A DNA stretch of 60,000 bases from Symsagittifera roscoffensis (Eukaryota; Xenacoelomorpha; Acoela; Convolutidae), in NCBI RefSeq assembly GCF_963678635.1, contig NC_087070.1:48033467-48093466 (forward strand). The letters are read 5' to 3'. The position numbers and the translations under genes were made by a program. Shown here piece by piece: positions 33,401 to 44,270 of this stretch. The notes under the pieces are model-generated. The model was given only the letters and a program-made list of their open reading frames with translations. It did no database searches and was not told the DNA's origin. Positions within the stretch are counted from its first letter, which is position 1. The number at the start of each line of letters is the position of its first letter.

Positions 33401-34659
33401 AAGGGCATTGTCAAACTAATTTGCACTTTTAATTAGATATTTTGATCTCAGAGCAACTTAACGTATTTTAAAAATAACTGTCTAAACGAGATAATCAAAA
33501 TGTTTTGGTTAAAAACCCCATTGTTTTGGTTAAAAAACTCGTAAATGGGTTAAATGGGCAATATCGTTTTTCAACCATTGTCAGAAATTGGTTTTATGCG
33601 CAAAAAATCATTCAAAACCTGCTAACCCCTGCTTGACCACCATAGACCAAAAATGCTAATCAAACAGTTTCATGAACTAAGTCTATAGAAAATACTAGTC
33701 ATACAAACATGATACCTTTTGCTAAAATGGTGTTATTAAATTTTTAAAGAACATGAGTTTCGAAAATGCCCAATAATTATTTTGATTCTTTTTCACTGGC
33801 AAAAAAACTATAGTACACCAAAAAACTTTTCAAAAAATCTTTGTGCGCAGAGCTTAGTCCTGGATACAGTAAATTTTTCCATTTCTCTGACATATATTTT
33901 TTCAAAAACGCTGAAAGTGCCTTTTTTGTATGGCTTGTTTATGTATGCATTGACCAATGCCTGATTAATAAAAATTTATTTTCCTTATGAAGATCATCTT
34001 TGAAAGTTTTTATTGAATTTCAAAAGTTTGATACTGTTTATGACTTCGAACAGCTTTTCAGTTTGAAAAGCAGAAAAAGGAAATACGGCACTGTAATTGC
34101 TACAAATACTTTGTTACTGAAAGAGAATTATCTTGACATTCAAAAATATAACAAAAACATGAGTTATGCAGATAAAGGCCAGTCAGAACTGTCAGGGTAT
34201 CGCCTGATACAAGCGATCTTAATTTGCTGTCTTTCAACAAAAATCATCTGTGTACTTTTGGGTGAACATATTTTAGGCGTAATTCGAAGAGGATAAATTT
34301 GCTCTGTTTTAGACTTCACGATCCAACCCGCTCCCTTTTACAAAATATCTTTTGGCACAATGGTGGCAAAGAGTGAGAATATGTACAACACCACTGGTAC
34401 TAATACTGGCCTTGATAATCAAAACGGAATGGCTTTCACAACGACTGACAGAGATCAAGACGAACGTAGTGACAACTGTGCTGCACGGCTTGGGGAAGGA
34501 GGTGGTTGGTGGTATAAAGCTTGTTCTCATGTTTATCTGAATGGTAGACTGGTCACTTCAGAAGCACCACTCAATCAACATATGCGATATACTGATTTTA
34601 GTTCTAGTGATTGGATAATGCTTTCATCCAGTGAGATGAGAATGATTCGAGTCGGCTGA
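30172..34659 (+). CDS. FREP-A: type II membrane fibrinogen-related protein (gene span, four exons)
   Basis: Exons 30172-30477, 32230-32472, 33079-33298 and 34313-34659 give 1116 nt, 371 residues, all GT-AG with matching phases. There is no signal peptide. Residues 1-86 are an acidic cytosolic tail with two YEE motifs. Residues 87-115 are a membrane anchor built across the exon 1/2 join. About 118-183 is a heptad-patterned stalk with two N-glycosylation sites. 184-371 is a fibrinogen C-terminal domain with LQRR, FNRTFGEYEAGFGD, DVWLGLNRMHRLT, NGMAFTTTDRDQDE (calcium loop), NCA...WWYKACS (disulfide and pocket) and SSSEMRMIRV. The order resembles FIBCD1, a membrane receptor for acetylated ligands. 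The usual first ~40 residues of the domain were not found. A polyadenylation signal candidate is at 35088. Confidence 0.8.
30975..31227. mobile_element. hAT-like MITE, copy 6 (FREP-A intron 1)
   Basis: Family order: TTTGGCGTCAAAA, TTTGCCTGCGCAGCAGAAAA, GTCAAATAGGGACTTTATAA, a GAGAGATGAGAAAAT word, then the TCTAGATCCGTCGCCCCTG end. Repeated at about 46198-46450 in copy B. Confidence 0.5.
31810..32020. mobile_element. hAT-like MITE, copy 7 (FREP-A intron 1, opposite orientation)
   Basis: It starts GTTGTCCAATTAGATTTTCC, then AGGCAAGTTTTAAAAAAAAAC, AGGCGTTTTTAGGCAC and TTGGCGCCAAAA. It is inverted relative to copy 6, so the two can fold on each other. Confidence 0.45.
32230..32472 (+). CDS. FREP-A exon 2 (rest of anchor, coiled-coil stalk)
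   Basis: 81 codons in phase 0 between acceptor CAATTATTTAG and donor GTAAGT. It opens TLVVVLLFLTVFLSN, completing the membrane helix. It continues with hydrophobic residues at heptad spacing (ITENLARLADGL...IDSVAGELANVSSRIERVE) and sequons NIS and NVS. The frame stays open 57 codons past the donor to a TAA at 32646. Confidence 0.75.
33079..33298 (+). CDS. FREP-A exon 3 (fibrinogen domain, N-terminal part)
   Basis: 73 codons plus one base. The acceptor is GACCCGCATTTCAG and the donor GTAAAC. It encodes the canonical W...LQRR, FNRTFGEYEAGFGD, WLGLNRMHRLT and LRVSMRSF blocks of a fibrinogen C-terminal domain. The other two plus frames have early stops, which fixes phase 0 at its start. Confidence 0.85.
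33299..34312. other. FREP-A intron 3, made of dispersed repeats
   Basis: 33640-33965 is related to the palindrome-containing element of 11137-11465. 34175-34228 is a family B terminal segment (GGCCAGTCAGAACTGTCAGG, GCCTGATACAAGCGATCT). Open frames at 33782-33964 and 34000-34296 coincide with these repeats and are not called. Confidence 0.45.
34313..34659 (+). CDS. FREP-A exon 4 (calcium site and ligand pocket)
   Basis: Acceptor GCTCTGTTTTAG. The first two bases complete an Asp codon, then 114 codons and a TGA. It encodes the NGMAFTTTDRDQDE calcium loop, the NCA...C disulfide, the WWYKACSH pocket segment and the SSEMRMIRVG end. It is the only exon that differs substantially from its duplicate (see the finding on 34344-34618). 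Confidence 0.85.
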
Positions 34660-35644
34660 CTGGAGGACAAACTAAGACTAGAGAAGATGACTATAGAAGA
34701 ACATGAACTAACCACAAAAAAATTAATTGGAACTAATTTCAGACATGAACTCTTCTAGAAGAACCAAAAAAATGTCAAGTTTATTTCATGAACTTAACAT
34801 ATTGATTTCTAGATTACTTGCTAAACATTTGAGATTTCAAATAAGATTAAATAAGGACATGTGCTGTAAATGTTTCATTTTAAGCTTAAAATGAATGAGA
34901 AAAGCTACCAGTACATAATTGAATTTGGTTTTTATATTTAAAAATTGTCAACAAAAAAACTCTTATTAAAAGATTCACTGGAAATTTATTGATAGCAAAA
35001 CTCGGAATATTAATTTGCTGTAAAACATATCATAACACTACCGTCTGAAAAAAAAAGGTTTTAAAATGGTTCCTGTAAGTTATGATAAATAAATCAGTAA
35101 CACTACTCAGCTGAGACGGTGAACTGTATTTACCGTATGGGTTGAACTTTGGTTGAGTCTGTTCAACTTTTGTCATATGGGGCTTATTCTGGTAAACTTT
35201 TTTCGATCATAGTCATTGTTGGCGAAATGTCCGGATCTTGTTAACTTTGATGTCAGAGTTCGTCATAGTGTATGAATATCATAATCCTTGACTAGCCTGA
35301 ATTAATTTAAAATTTTGAAATTTTGAAGGCTTGGAATCAATTTAGATCTCGATAGGTATTTCTTCGTTTTCTTCTTTCTAAAAAACTGATTTTATAAAAA
35401 AAAGGTTTCTTCAAAACGTAATCACCTTGTTTTTCATTCGTAGTTTCATTAGATGAGCCATTTTTTTCAACTGACTCGGGATTCTGCATTTTGTTTCATA
35501 ATGTCAAAATGTTTTAAGATCTATTATTTTTTAATTTCGTGGTAAAATTTTGTGTTCAAGTCATTCTAAAGTTGACCAGATTTAATTCTTTGAGTCTTAA
35601 AAACTTTTAATTTTCGTGTAAAAGAAAGCAACAAATTAGACACC
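34660..35644. other. FREP-A 3' UTR and downstream
   Basis: AATAAA at 35088-35093 is the best polyadenylation candidate, about 430 bp after the stop. No further gene is seen before the minisatellite. Confidence 0.35.
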
Positions 35645-36895
35645 AGTTGACTCAAGAGTCTGTCGTTCTGTCGAAATGTATTGATTGACCCTGATCAACT
35701 CTTATGTCGACTCTGTCGACATTGATTGACCCTGATATACCCATGTGTCGACTCTGTCGAATGAAATTGACACTGATAAACCCATGTGTCGACTCTGTCG
35801 AAAGAAATCCACCCTGATATACTCATGTGTCAACACTGTCGAATGAAATCGACCCTGATAAGCCCATATGTCGACTCTGTTGAAAGAAATCGACCCTGAT
35901 ATGCTCATGTGTCGACACTGTCGAATGAAATCGACCCTGATAAGCTCATATGTCGACTCTGTCGAAAGAAATCCATCCTGATATGCTCATGTGTCGACAC
36001 TGTCGAATGAAATCGACCCTGATAAACCCATGTGTCGAATCTGTCGAATGAAATTGACCCTGATGTGCTCATGTGTCGATACTGTCGAATAAAATCGACC
36101 CTGATAAACCCATGTGTCGACTCTGTTGAAAGAAATCGACCATGATATGCTCATGTGTCGACACTGTCGAATGAAATGGACCCTGATAAACTCATGCGTC
36201 GATTCTGTCGAAAAAAATCCACGCTGATATGCCCATGAGTCAACACTTTCAAATGAAATTGACCCTGATAAACCCATGTGTCGAATCTGTCGACTAAAAT
36301 TGACCCTGATGTGCTCATGTGTCGACTCTGTCGCAAGAAATTTACCCCGATCGGCTAATGAGTCGACTCTGTCGACTGTGATTGACCCTGATTGACACGT
36401 GTGTCAAAATTTTTGTCTGCGTTTGATCAAGATTGCCTCATGTAACGACTGTGTTGACATTGATTGACCCTGATTGGCTCATTTGTCGACTACTCTGTCG
36501 ACTGAAATCGACCCTCTTATGCTCATATGTCGACTCTGTCAAATCAAATTGACCCTTATCGGCTCATGTGATGGCTCTGTCGACTGTGATTGTCCCTGAT
36601 ATGCTCATGTGTGGACTCTGTTGACTGATATCGACGCTGATATGCCCATGTTTTGACTCTGTCGACTTAAATCGACCCTGATAAGCTCATGTGTCGACTC
36701 TGATGAATGAATTCGACCCTGATATGCTCAGGTGTCGGTTCTGTCGACATTGATTGACCCTGATTGGCATATATGTCGATTTTATTGACTCTGTTTGAAC
36801 ATGGTTAGCTCATGTGTCGACTGAGTCGAGTTAAATTGACCCTGATATCCTCATATGCCGACACTGTCGAATGAAAACGACCCTGATTGGCTCTA
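35645..36895. repeat. 41-bp minisatellite, copy A
   Basis: About 30 units on the pattern TGTCGACTCTGTCGAA-nnAAATCGACCCTGATATGCTCATG, period 41. In the more regular part two variants alternate (ACACTGTCGAATG against CTCTGTCGAAAG), giving an 82-bp higher-order unit. The 36300-36895 end is more degenerate. Minus-strand open frames across it are a by-product of the repeat. Confidence 0.95.
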
Positions 36896-36979
36896 GTACA
36901 GATAAGTAAAACTGGCCTTTTAAAACCAGTATTACTTTGATAAGTCATTGAAACCAAAAAGTTGTTGTTATCTGTTGTA

Positions 36980-37555
36980 CACTAGTGGTCAAAAATAAGC
37001 GCAAAGTCTAAATTAAAATACCTGTTTTCAATGTAAATTTGAAACAACATTTTTTTCGAATTTCAGTAAAATTTTTACATTGTCCGAGAGCAAATGATCA
37101 GAGCTACCATAAGTGATGATATCAAAATTTGGTTTCTCTGACTTACCAATGTAATCCAAGTCCGAAATTACCAGTTTTCCTCATCTTCACTAAGTTTTGC
37201 ATCGTAGTGAAATCTTTCTTGAATAAGCGGAGTAAATATTCATGCAGCTTGAAACACTATCAGCGAGAAAATGGAAACAATCAGTGTGAAATTTTTACTA
37301 AGCTCAGATGTTTGTTACTTTTTCAGTAAAATTTTTTTCTCAGATGAGGAAAACTGGAGTTTTTGGACCTGGATTACATTAGTAAGTCATTGAATCAAAT
37401 ATTGATACTTTCACTGATGGTGGCTCTGAACATTTGCTCTCGGTCAATTACAAATTTTACTGAGTTTCGAATGTAATGTTGTTCGAAATTCAAATTGAAA
37501 ACAGGCATTTTACACAGTAAAATCTCGATTTTGCGCTTAATTTTGTCCACTAGTG
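36980..37555. mobile_element. Tc1/mariner-like foldback MITE
   Basis: The terminal repeats CACTAGTGG...CCACTAGTG are each flanked by TA. Long inverted arms of over 200 bp share AAGCGCAAA, CCTGTTTTCAAT, AACAACATT, GAGAGCAAATG and TGTAATCCA. There is no transposase. A TA target and long arms fit the Tc1/mariner group. A relative lies at 39080-39597. Confidence 0.75.
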
Positions 37556-37836
37556 TAAAACACTCTGGCCAACACGTAGTTTTTTCCATCTGTTTCAAAA
37601 GTTTGATTGTTCAAATAAAGCTCGGAGATAAATTTTTTTTAAAAAAGCTGCTATGAGTTCAAACAGAAAAATTAGGTGATCAATCGAGACACGTGGTCTC
37701 AAGATTTCAACAATTTACAAGATGTTAAATAAGCTGCCATTTATCTGGTATGAAGCACATGCAAAAAAAAACGAAAAAAGAAACACTCATTTGGAAAATT
37801 TTGATGCTGTTACGTGTTTTTATCTCTCGAAGTAGT

Positions 37837-37948
37837 AGTTAGAACATAATTGAGAAATGCACGAGTGAAAAAGTGCCCAAGGCCGGGCTTTTTGTGTGCC
37901 CAAGGCCGGGCTTTTTTGCCCGAGGCCATCTTCAACTATGTTCTAACT
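37837..37948. repeat. Small inverted-repeat element with tandem GGCCGGGC words
   Basis: Ends AGTTAGAACATAATTGA and TCAACTATGTTCTAACT are inverted copies. Between them CCCAAGGCCGGGCTTTTT occurs twice, followed by GCCCGAGGCC. It is strongly GC-rich against its surroundings. Repeated in copy B near 53144-53255. Confidence 0.55.
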
Positions 37949-37949
37949 G

Positions 37950-39857
37950 TTGAAAAGTATGTTTTTGCTCTTTCTGTTTGATTTTGTTCTTATGATTGTT
38001 TGAATTGGGGTTCTTTCAAAAAAAGAGCCCGGAAAAGTGCGCAAAACTATGCAAATGATTTGTTTTTTCGTTCATGCGTTCTAATATTTCATTTTTTATT
38101 CATGCCTTGTCAAGAAAAAACTTGTGTGAAAGAGCAAAAACATGCTCTTCTATCTTTGGTTGAGAGCTCTAGTAACAATACTGCACAAGTGATTCAAATA
38201 ATGCACTTGTTTTTCAGTTTTTCACTAGTTTTTCAAATAATGCACAAAAATTTCAAAAATGGCGTCGAAAAAAAAAACGTTTCTTTTAAACACGGCAAGA
38301 AAACATGTTGAAAACATATGTTATATTTCACTTTACTGATAATGGTTAAAGCACTGCTATAATTCGAAACTAAAAATTACACGCGTGTCTATCTGAGTCA
38401 GTCTGGCTTTCGGTCTGCTTGACAATGGCAAGATAAAGAAAACGTAGCTTAATCAATATAAATTATAAAATTTCGGACTCTTTTTTCGTAGTTTTTTTGT
38501 CGCTACTCTGAGTGAAGGCTTTGCCAAAACGCTGAAAAGTTGTGCAAAAAACTCTAAGGACCTAACTTTGCAGAAATACCTGTCTCTTTTTCAAGCTGAT
38601 GATTTGCAAATCAAGGTACAAAACTGTGCGGATCGATGCAACTTTCAACGGAGCATTATATCAGGGGAGTAATACAAACAAGAGAACCTTGTAGTTCATA
38701 AAACAGAGCAGCATGTTTTGGACAACTAATTTGAGTCAAAGGTGTAATCAAAATTGTAAAAAGAATGATTAGTAAAGCGTTCAATTGTTGAGTAGAATTT
38801 TGTTGAAAAAGTGAACAAAATTAGGCGCAAACTGCGGTTTTATCTCTAAAACGCCTGTGTTTAATGCATGGGCGAATTTGGGGGTCCCTTTTTGTACTAT
38901 TTTGAAAAAGATATTTTTGGCTGACTGTCCCTAAAATTTTAACAAAACAGGAGCTTTTTAGTGCTTTGGGGGAACTTGGAAAATGGGAGAGCATTGGAAA
39001 GTTTTTTGAAAATCCGCACCCCCCCCCACTCGAGAAAATCCTAGATCCGCCCTGGTTCAAAGAATGATTTCTCACATCTTTGACAAGGAAGTTCAACAAA
39101 ATTTTACAAAGACCGGGAGCAAATGATCAATCAGAGCTACCCTTCGTGAAACGACTTACCAGTAGTTTCGGGGAATTCCCAGTTGTTTCCAGGTTTAAAA
39201 ATGCCAGTTTCCAAAACAAGCACAATTTTTTCAAAATTCGTGATCTTGCGAGAAACAGAGTTAAGTAAATGTTTTAACCCTGAACAAATCAATTTGATCG
39301 CTTAGAATGTTTCGAATCACTTGAACAAATTTTTTCTCTACTTATTCATAAAGAAGTTCCATCCGTTGCAAAACCTAGTGCAGATGGTAAGATGGCTTCG
39401 GACCCAAGAAAATGTTAGTTTAAGTCCTTAAAACCAAACTTAAATAATTTCACGGAGGGAAGCTATGATCATTTGCTATTAGCTTAGGTATAAAGTTAGG
39501 TTTAAGTTTTTAGTAAACTTTGTTCAAATCATCCGTGAAAACAAGCATTTTAGAGACAAAAATTCTGAATCAGCACTTTATTTTATCCACTAGGGTATAT
39601 CTTACTTATTAAACAACAATTGTCTATCAATTTTGCTCTGACAAAGGTGCAAAGTTTCAAAACAATCAGAAAAATGAAAAAAGGATTATTTATCTTGCAA
39701 CAATATGAAGTCCATAAAGCTCCCTGTGTCTCCGAGTTTCTTTTTTGATAATTCTACTTTTCACAAATTTTCACTAGATTTTCTGTTGTTGCAATCATTT
39801 TAGAAATATGTAGAATCTTTGTATTTGGGTGTGTTTCAGTTTTTTTGTTTTCCGCAG
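37950..39857. other. Intergenic repeats between FREP-A and the next unit
   Basis: 38870-39054 is a partial hAT-like MITE ending TAGATCCGCCCTG. 39080-39597 is a diverged relative of the Tc1-like MITE (GGGAGCAAATGATCAATCAG, then ATCCACTAGGGTATA). No exon is supported. Confidence 0.4.
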
Positions 39858-40056
39858 TTTTTCTACAATAATTACCCGCCGAAACCAAAACCTTACCCGC
39901 CATCAGGGGTCCAGTCTTATAACCAACATCATCAAAATTTGCAGCAGCAACCGCTTCCATACCCAGTTTCAGATTCTGAAGGTTATCAGCAGTAACCTAT
40001 CATGCCAGCCAGAAGCGCCGCCGTATCCGGAAAGGAAAACAACCTCTCTGGCTTAG
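39858..40056 (+). pseudogene. Fossil copy of Shisa-like exon 5
   Basis: It aligns with 29263-29454 (YPPSG, QSYNQ, PYPVSDS and the TTSLA end) but has a premature TAA and a frameshift. It is followed by sequence like that between Shisa-like exon 5 and FREP exon 1. It therefore records an older duplication of the whole locus, predating the 15.2-kb event. Confidence 0.75.
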
Positions 40057-42033
40057 ATGAGAAGTGCAAAAGTGCAAGAATTCAATGTTCTACAGGTGAA
40101 TAACAAATACATTTCTTTAAATGTATTTTTTCATAAATTACCTTTAACTCACAGCTGATACATACAGATATATTTATGTAATTTTTGATAAAAAGACACA
40201 TAACTAGTTTTAATTCGACAAATAAATTTATAGCTCGAGCGCATTTGATAAAAAGGTACAAAATTTGTTTTAACTGGATTATGCATGATCTTGTAGACTG
40301 TCTAACTTGCTTTTTTTTACATAAGCCAGGTAGAAAGCCAGATCTTTAGGCGTTTTTGAAATTATTTCAACACTCGTAAAGTAAATGAATATTATAGATA
40401 AGCGCACAGTTCTTGATATCAGTGGTTAAACATGAACTTAACGAGCGAATTAAAAATATGTACCAGTTTAATGTCCTCCGACGATTTTCTCCTTTTGATC
40501 GTCTACGATGATGAACGGTGCTAATTGAACTGTTCATCATCCGAGTTATAGTGCAATGGCAAGTCGTCCTTTCGGAAACATTAATTTCCCAATATAAAAT
40601 GCGAGAACTCGAGCAGCGTCCTCCGATGGGATGTAGTTGAAAGTCGTCGATTCATCGTTTGTCCTCAATTGTTGTGCAGACTTTTTCCTTGGAACATATC
40701 AGACTGCCGGAATTTGGAATGGCATTCATGTTCTCAGATGTCGTTTTCATTTTACTATGTGCTCGTTTAAGTCTTTTTTGGTTATTTTTGGTGTGTCTCT
40801 GACTTTAAACGCTTCTGCTATGGCCATAACTGTGAAGTTGTCTAGTGGGATATCTTCCCATCCGTTTGTTGACATGATTTCAGCGAACGCCACTGGGTTA
40901 CCTCTTCTACCTTTGTGATGTCTTCTTAGTTTTGTAGTTGTTATTCATTTTCTCCCACTCGCATGAAGTTAACTTTTGTAGATTAGCAAACTTTTGCCAA
41001 ATCTCCCCTCTGCATTTCTAGAACAGATCTTATCTTTCGCGGTGCATGATTATAAAGGGTTCCGACCGAATTGTCTTCAGCATTTGTAATATTTCTTGTA
41101 TTGTCCCACGTGATTTGTAATCTGTTCTCTTCTATTGTTCAATTTTCCTCGTGTGAAGTTCTATCGTCCTCATGAGGTCGGTCCCTTTGATTAGTTTGTT
41201 AGTTTGCCTGTTTTTTCTTTCTCGAGGTTGTGTGTATCCCATAAATTCTAATTTTGTTGGTGTAGAAAATGATGGACCGAAAAGTTTTTTTTGTTGCTCT
41301 ACCGTGTTTGGTTCCCTTTTCTCGACAAGTTGCATATTCGTACGCATCTTGTGCAGATCGTATCTCTGCTAATAGTTCTTTGGCTGTCTTTTTGTGGTTT
41401 ATTTAGGCAGTAAACCTATCTTGTACGCATTCGTCTTCTGAATCTACGCAGTCGGCCCTTTACGCCAATTTCACTAAATCTGTATGAAATTGTTGAAGTG
41501 GTTCATTTTTTCCCTGTTTTCGACAAATTAAGGCGTTCAAATGCAATTTTTTGTTCTGTTATGAAAAAGCTTCCACAATTGTTACTATTTGTCTCGTTTT
41601 CGTAGATTGTAGGGCCACGCCCGGTCTTTTTTCACTCTAGTTGTCTCTGGCCTTCAGCACCCAAACATAAGAATATGTAACTTTTGACTTTTGCCTCTAC
41701 CTCGTTCCATCCAAAGGAATTGTTTGCACTCCTTTTTCTCGTGCTTTTAATACTTTATTCTCCCAGCCGGTTATCTCTCCTTGTTTACGTACCCGGAAGT
41801 TTTTTGAGCGTCGGTTTCTCCATTTATTTTGACTTCGTATATGGGTTCAGTCGGATCTGTGAGTGTCGCTTTGTCACGGCGTGAATTTCGTACTTCAATT
41901 CGATCTTTGGCGAATATGGCCATTTCCATTAGGGCCGCCCACTTCGACCATTCTAATGGTGAACCTGCAGATGCTCGCGGTCAAAATGGATTGATATTTA
42001 GCAGGTTCTTGGTATAGTTTGATGGATGTACCA

Positions 42034-42280
42034 TGTCAAACCTTACGGTATGCGTAGATCTTCAATATCGAATGCGAACGAAATTGACAAATACAATGAC
42101 GCAGGTTATGGGTAAATTGACAACTGTATGATAAACAAATTATTTTTTGCTCTGCCGATCACTCGGTTTGGTAATTAAGATGGCCTTGAAAACCCACAAG
42201 GTCATGCCACCAGTATAAAAACAATTTATGTATATATAATACAATAAACCTTATGGTTTCGCCATTCAGGAGGGATGACA
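42034..42280 (-). repeat. Gypsy 5' LTR, duplicated
   Basis: Offset exactly 15231 from 26803-27049 with the same TGTCA...TGACA ends. Only the 5' part of the retroelement (40463-42280) is present in this copy. Confidence 0.85.
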
Positions 42281-42697
42281 CTATCAAAAGAATGAAAAAA
42301 ACCGGCATGAAATGTAGAAAGCGAGGATTTGGCGATGGGATGAGCAAAAGAGAACTGATTATATAAAGAATGTTCAGAGGGCCATGGTTTTGAGCAGAAA
42401 AGAGTGAACAAAAAATTTTTTATCAGTAAAAAAATAAAAAACCGTTAAAGACTTGTTTCAACCGACCAAAGAGAAAACTTTATTAGATTGTTGTCAGAAT
42501 AGCTTCCAAAAAAATTCTGTTTCTTATATCATCAGTTAGTAAATTATAAATGGACAGCTACTGCTCTAGAAACTTTAATGGGATTGAAAGTATTCGAAAA
42601 AAAACAAGCTCATTTGTTTACTATTACTTTTCTTTTCAACTATTCTTACAGGAACAAAAATCTCATATTTGTATAACAACCCTGTTGTGTTCTGCAG

Positions 42698-42844
42698 GTG
42701 ATGACCCCTGGCCGATGTTGTGTGAAGGAACCGATGCCAGTGTGGTTGGCCATTTTGATCCTGGTCATTCTGGCACTCATTCTGGCAGGCTGCTGCTTCC
42801 TCTGCTGTTTCATTCGACCCAAACTGGAGGGACTCTGCAACCAG
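42698..42844 (+). CDS. Duplicated Shisa-like exon 3
   Basis: Same 49 codons as 27468-27614, including the CC pair and the membrane helix. Its acceptor and donor are unchanged. Confidence 0.6.
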
Positions 42845-43629
42845 GTAACAATGGTGGTATATTGTACGCCTATAACTAATTCTTATTTTCTTACAACGAG
42901 CCACATCTCTTATGGTAATGGGGGGGGGGGGTAGTTAAAAAACTAGTAAGCAAGATCCCTGCCGGAAAATAAACCAACCGAAAACACTAAAAAATACAGA
43001 GGAATATGATAAACGCATGTAGCTACAAAAATCATGCAAATTTTAACCCAAATGCCGACTAGTCTGATTTATACACTCTGCTCTGGGACTTTCAGGCGGA
43101 CCTTCGAAAATGTATCTCCGAACTTTTCTGTGGTTTGCAAAAAATTTAAGAACTCTTTTAAAAAACTGCCAGGACCTATTTTTCTTAAAAATTTTGCGGA
43201 TCAGACGTTTTTAACAAAAAGTACGAAATTGGCGAAATTGGACACATTTGGAATAGTTTCGACCATGGAGTTTTTTTGGCGCGCATTCGCCACTCAAAAT
43301 ATTATATGATAGCGGCGAAAATTTCAAAGGTGGGGGGTCAACAAAGTAAAGGCATAAACGCAATACAAATTGTTTGACTGGCTGGAAAAGTTTGAGTGAT
43401 AAAAACTCTAAAAACTCTGAAGTTGTGGTAACCAATCGACCCCCCCTCCCTAAATTTCAAAATGCCTTTTGCTGCGAACTGTCTTTTTGTTTTGAGTTTG
43501 TCTAATGTCGCTTCTCAGGCTTCAAAATGGTAAATAATTATGTGAAGAAAAGAATGCATTTTATTGATTATAAATCTGAAGACAATTTATTATCTATTAT
43601 CTATTAATATTACATTTGATTAGTATCAG

Positions 43630-43735
43630 CGACCTCATATCTCACACGACACCATACAGACTGTGGCTGCCCTGAAGATACTCACCAGTGACATTGGAGG
43701 AGGAGGAGGGGGACAGAACAACAACCCCTTTGGAG
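43630..43735 (+). CDS. Duplicated Shisa-like exon 4
   Basis: Same as 28403-28508 apart from one synonymous change. The donor GTACGT is retained. Confidence 0.6.
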
Positions 43736-44270
43736 GTACGTGACACAGGCTTTAATTTCCAACAGAGCCCCCCCCATTTTCTTTTTATATCCTTTTCAGT
43801 TTCGTGTGAACCATTAAAAAAGTCTACATGCGCAAAATCTTTCATCGATTCTATATAAATTATTTTTCTGCACATTATTTAGAGTGTAATTTTCCTTACT
43901 GTCACATCATTTTGAGAACAGTTTCAGCCGAAGAAAAGATTAAACAATTTTTGGCCAACATTAAATGATTTTTGGGATTTTTTTTTGCAAACATCGTACA
44001 AAGAACTCTTTCAGATGAATAACAATCTTGCGAAGTTCCAACAAGATTTTTCAAGATAGCTAAGTTGAGATGCAAACGCCGTACTTTGTAAGATCTTGCG
44101 AGAATTTTTAGAGAATTTTTAGGGATACAGATCTGCGGGTTAGAACATGGCGTACAGAACAAACATTCCCACGTTTTCTCGTCTTCGAAACTATCAAAAA
44201 AAATTGTTTGTATTATGCCTCGAATAAATTACACCTCATGCAAATTAAATGACCTTGTTTGTTGTTTTAG

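Larger units (their letters stand above)
25231..40459. repeat. 15.2-kb tandem segmental duplication, copy A
   Basis: It is repeated head-to-tail at 40463-55771. Internal offsets drift only by small indels (15232, 15231, 15223-15225), and by 82 bp more after the minisatellite. The left edge is inside the Gypsy element, with TTGTA before CCAGTTTAATGTCC. The right edge ends TTAAAAATATG. The unit holds the 5' part of the Gypsy element, Shisa-like exons 3-5, FREP-A, the minisatellite, a Tc1-like MITE and a fossil Shisa-like exon. Confidence 0.9.

Noticed and set aside
34313-34659. A diversity-generating retroelement-like, adenine-specific mutagenesis of the FREP exon
   Set aside because: Substitutions between the copies involve all four bases (including C to G, G to T, T to G), and no template repeat or dedicated reverse transcriptase is present.
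35702-36336. Repetitive minus-strand open frames (SGSISFDRVDTW-type repeats) as a repeat protein
   Set aside because: They arise from the 41-bp minisatellite. There are no splice sites, start context or unique ends, and all frames look alike.
35645-36895. CRISPR-like array
   Set aside because: There are no unique spacers. Units are contiguous and degenerate and the genome is animal.
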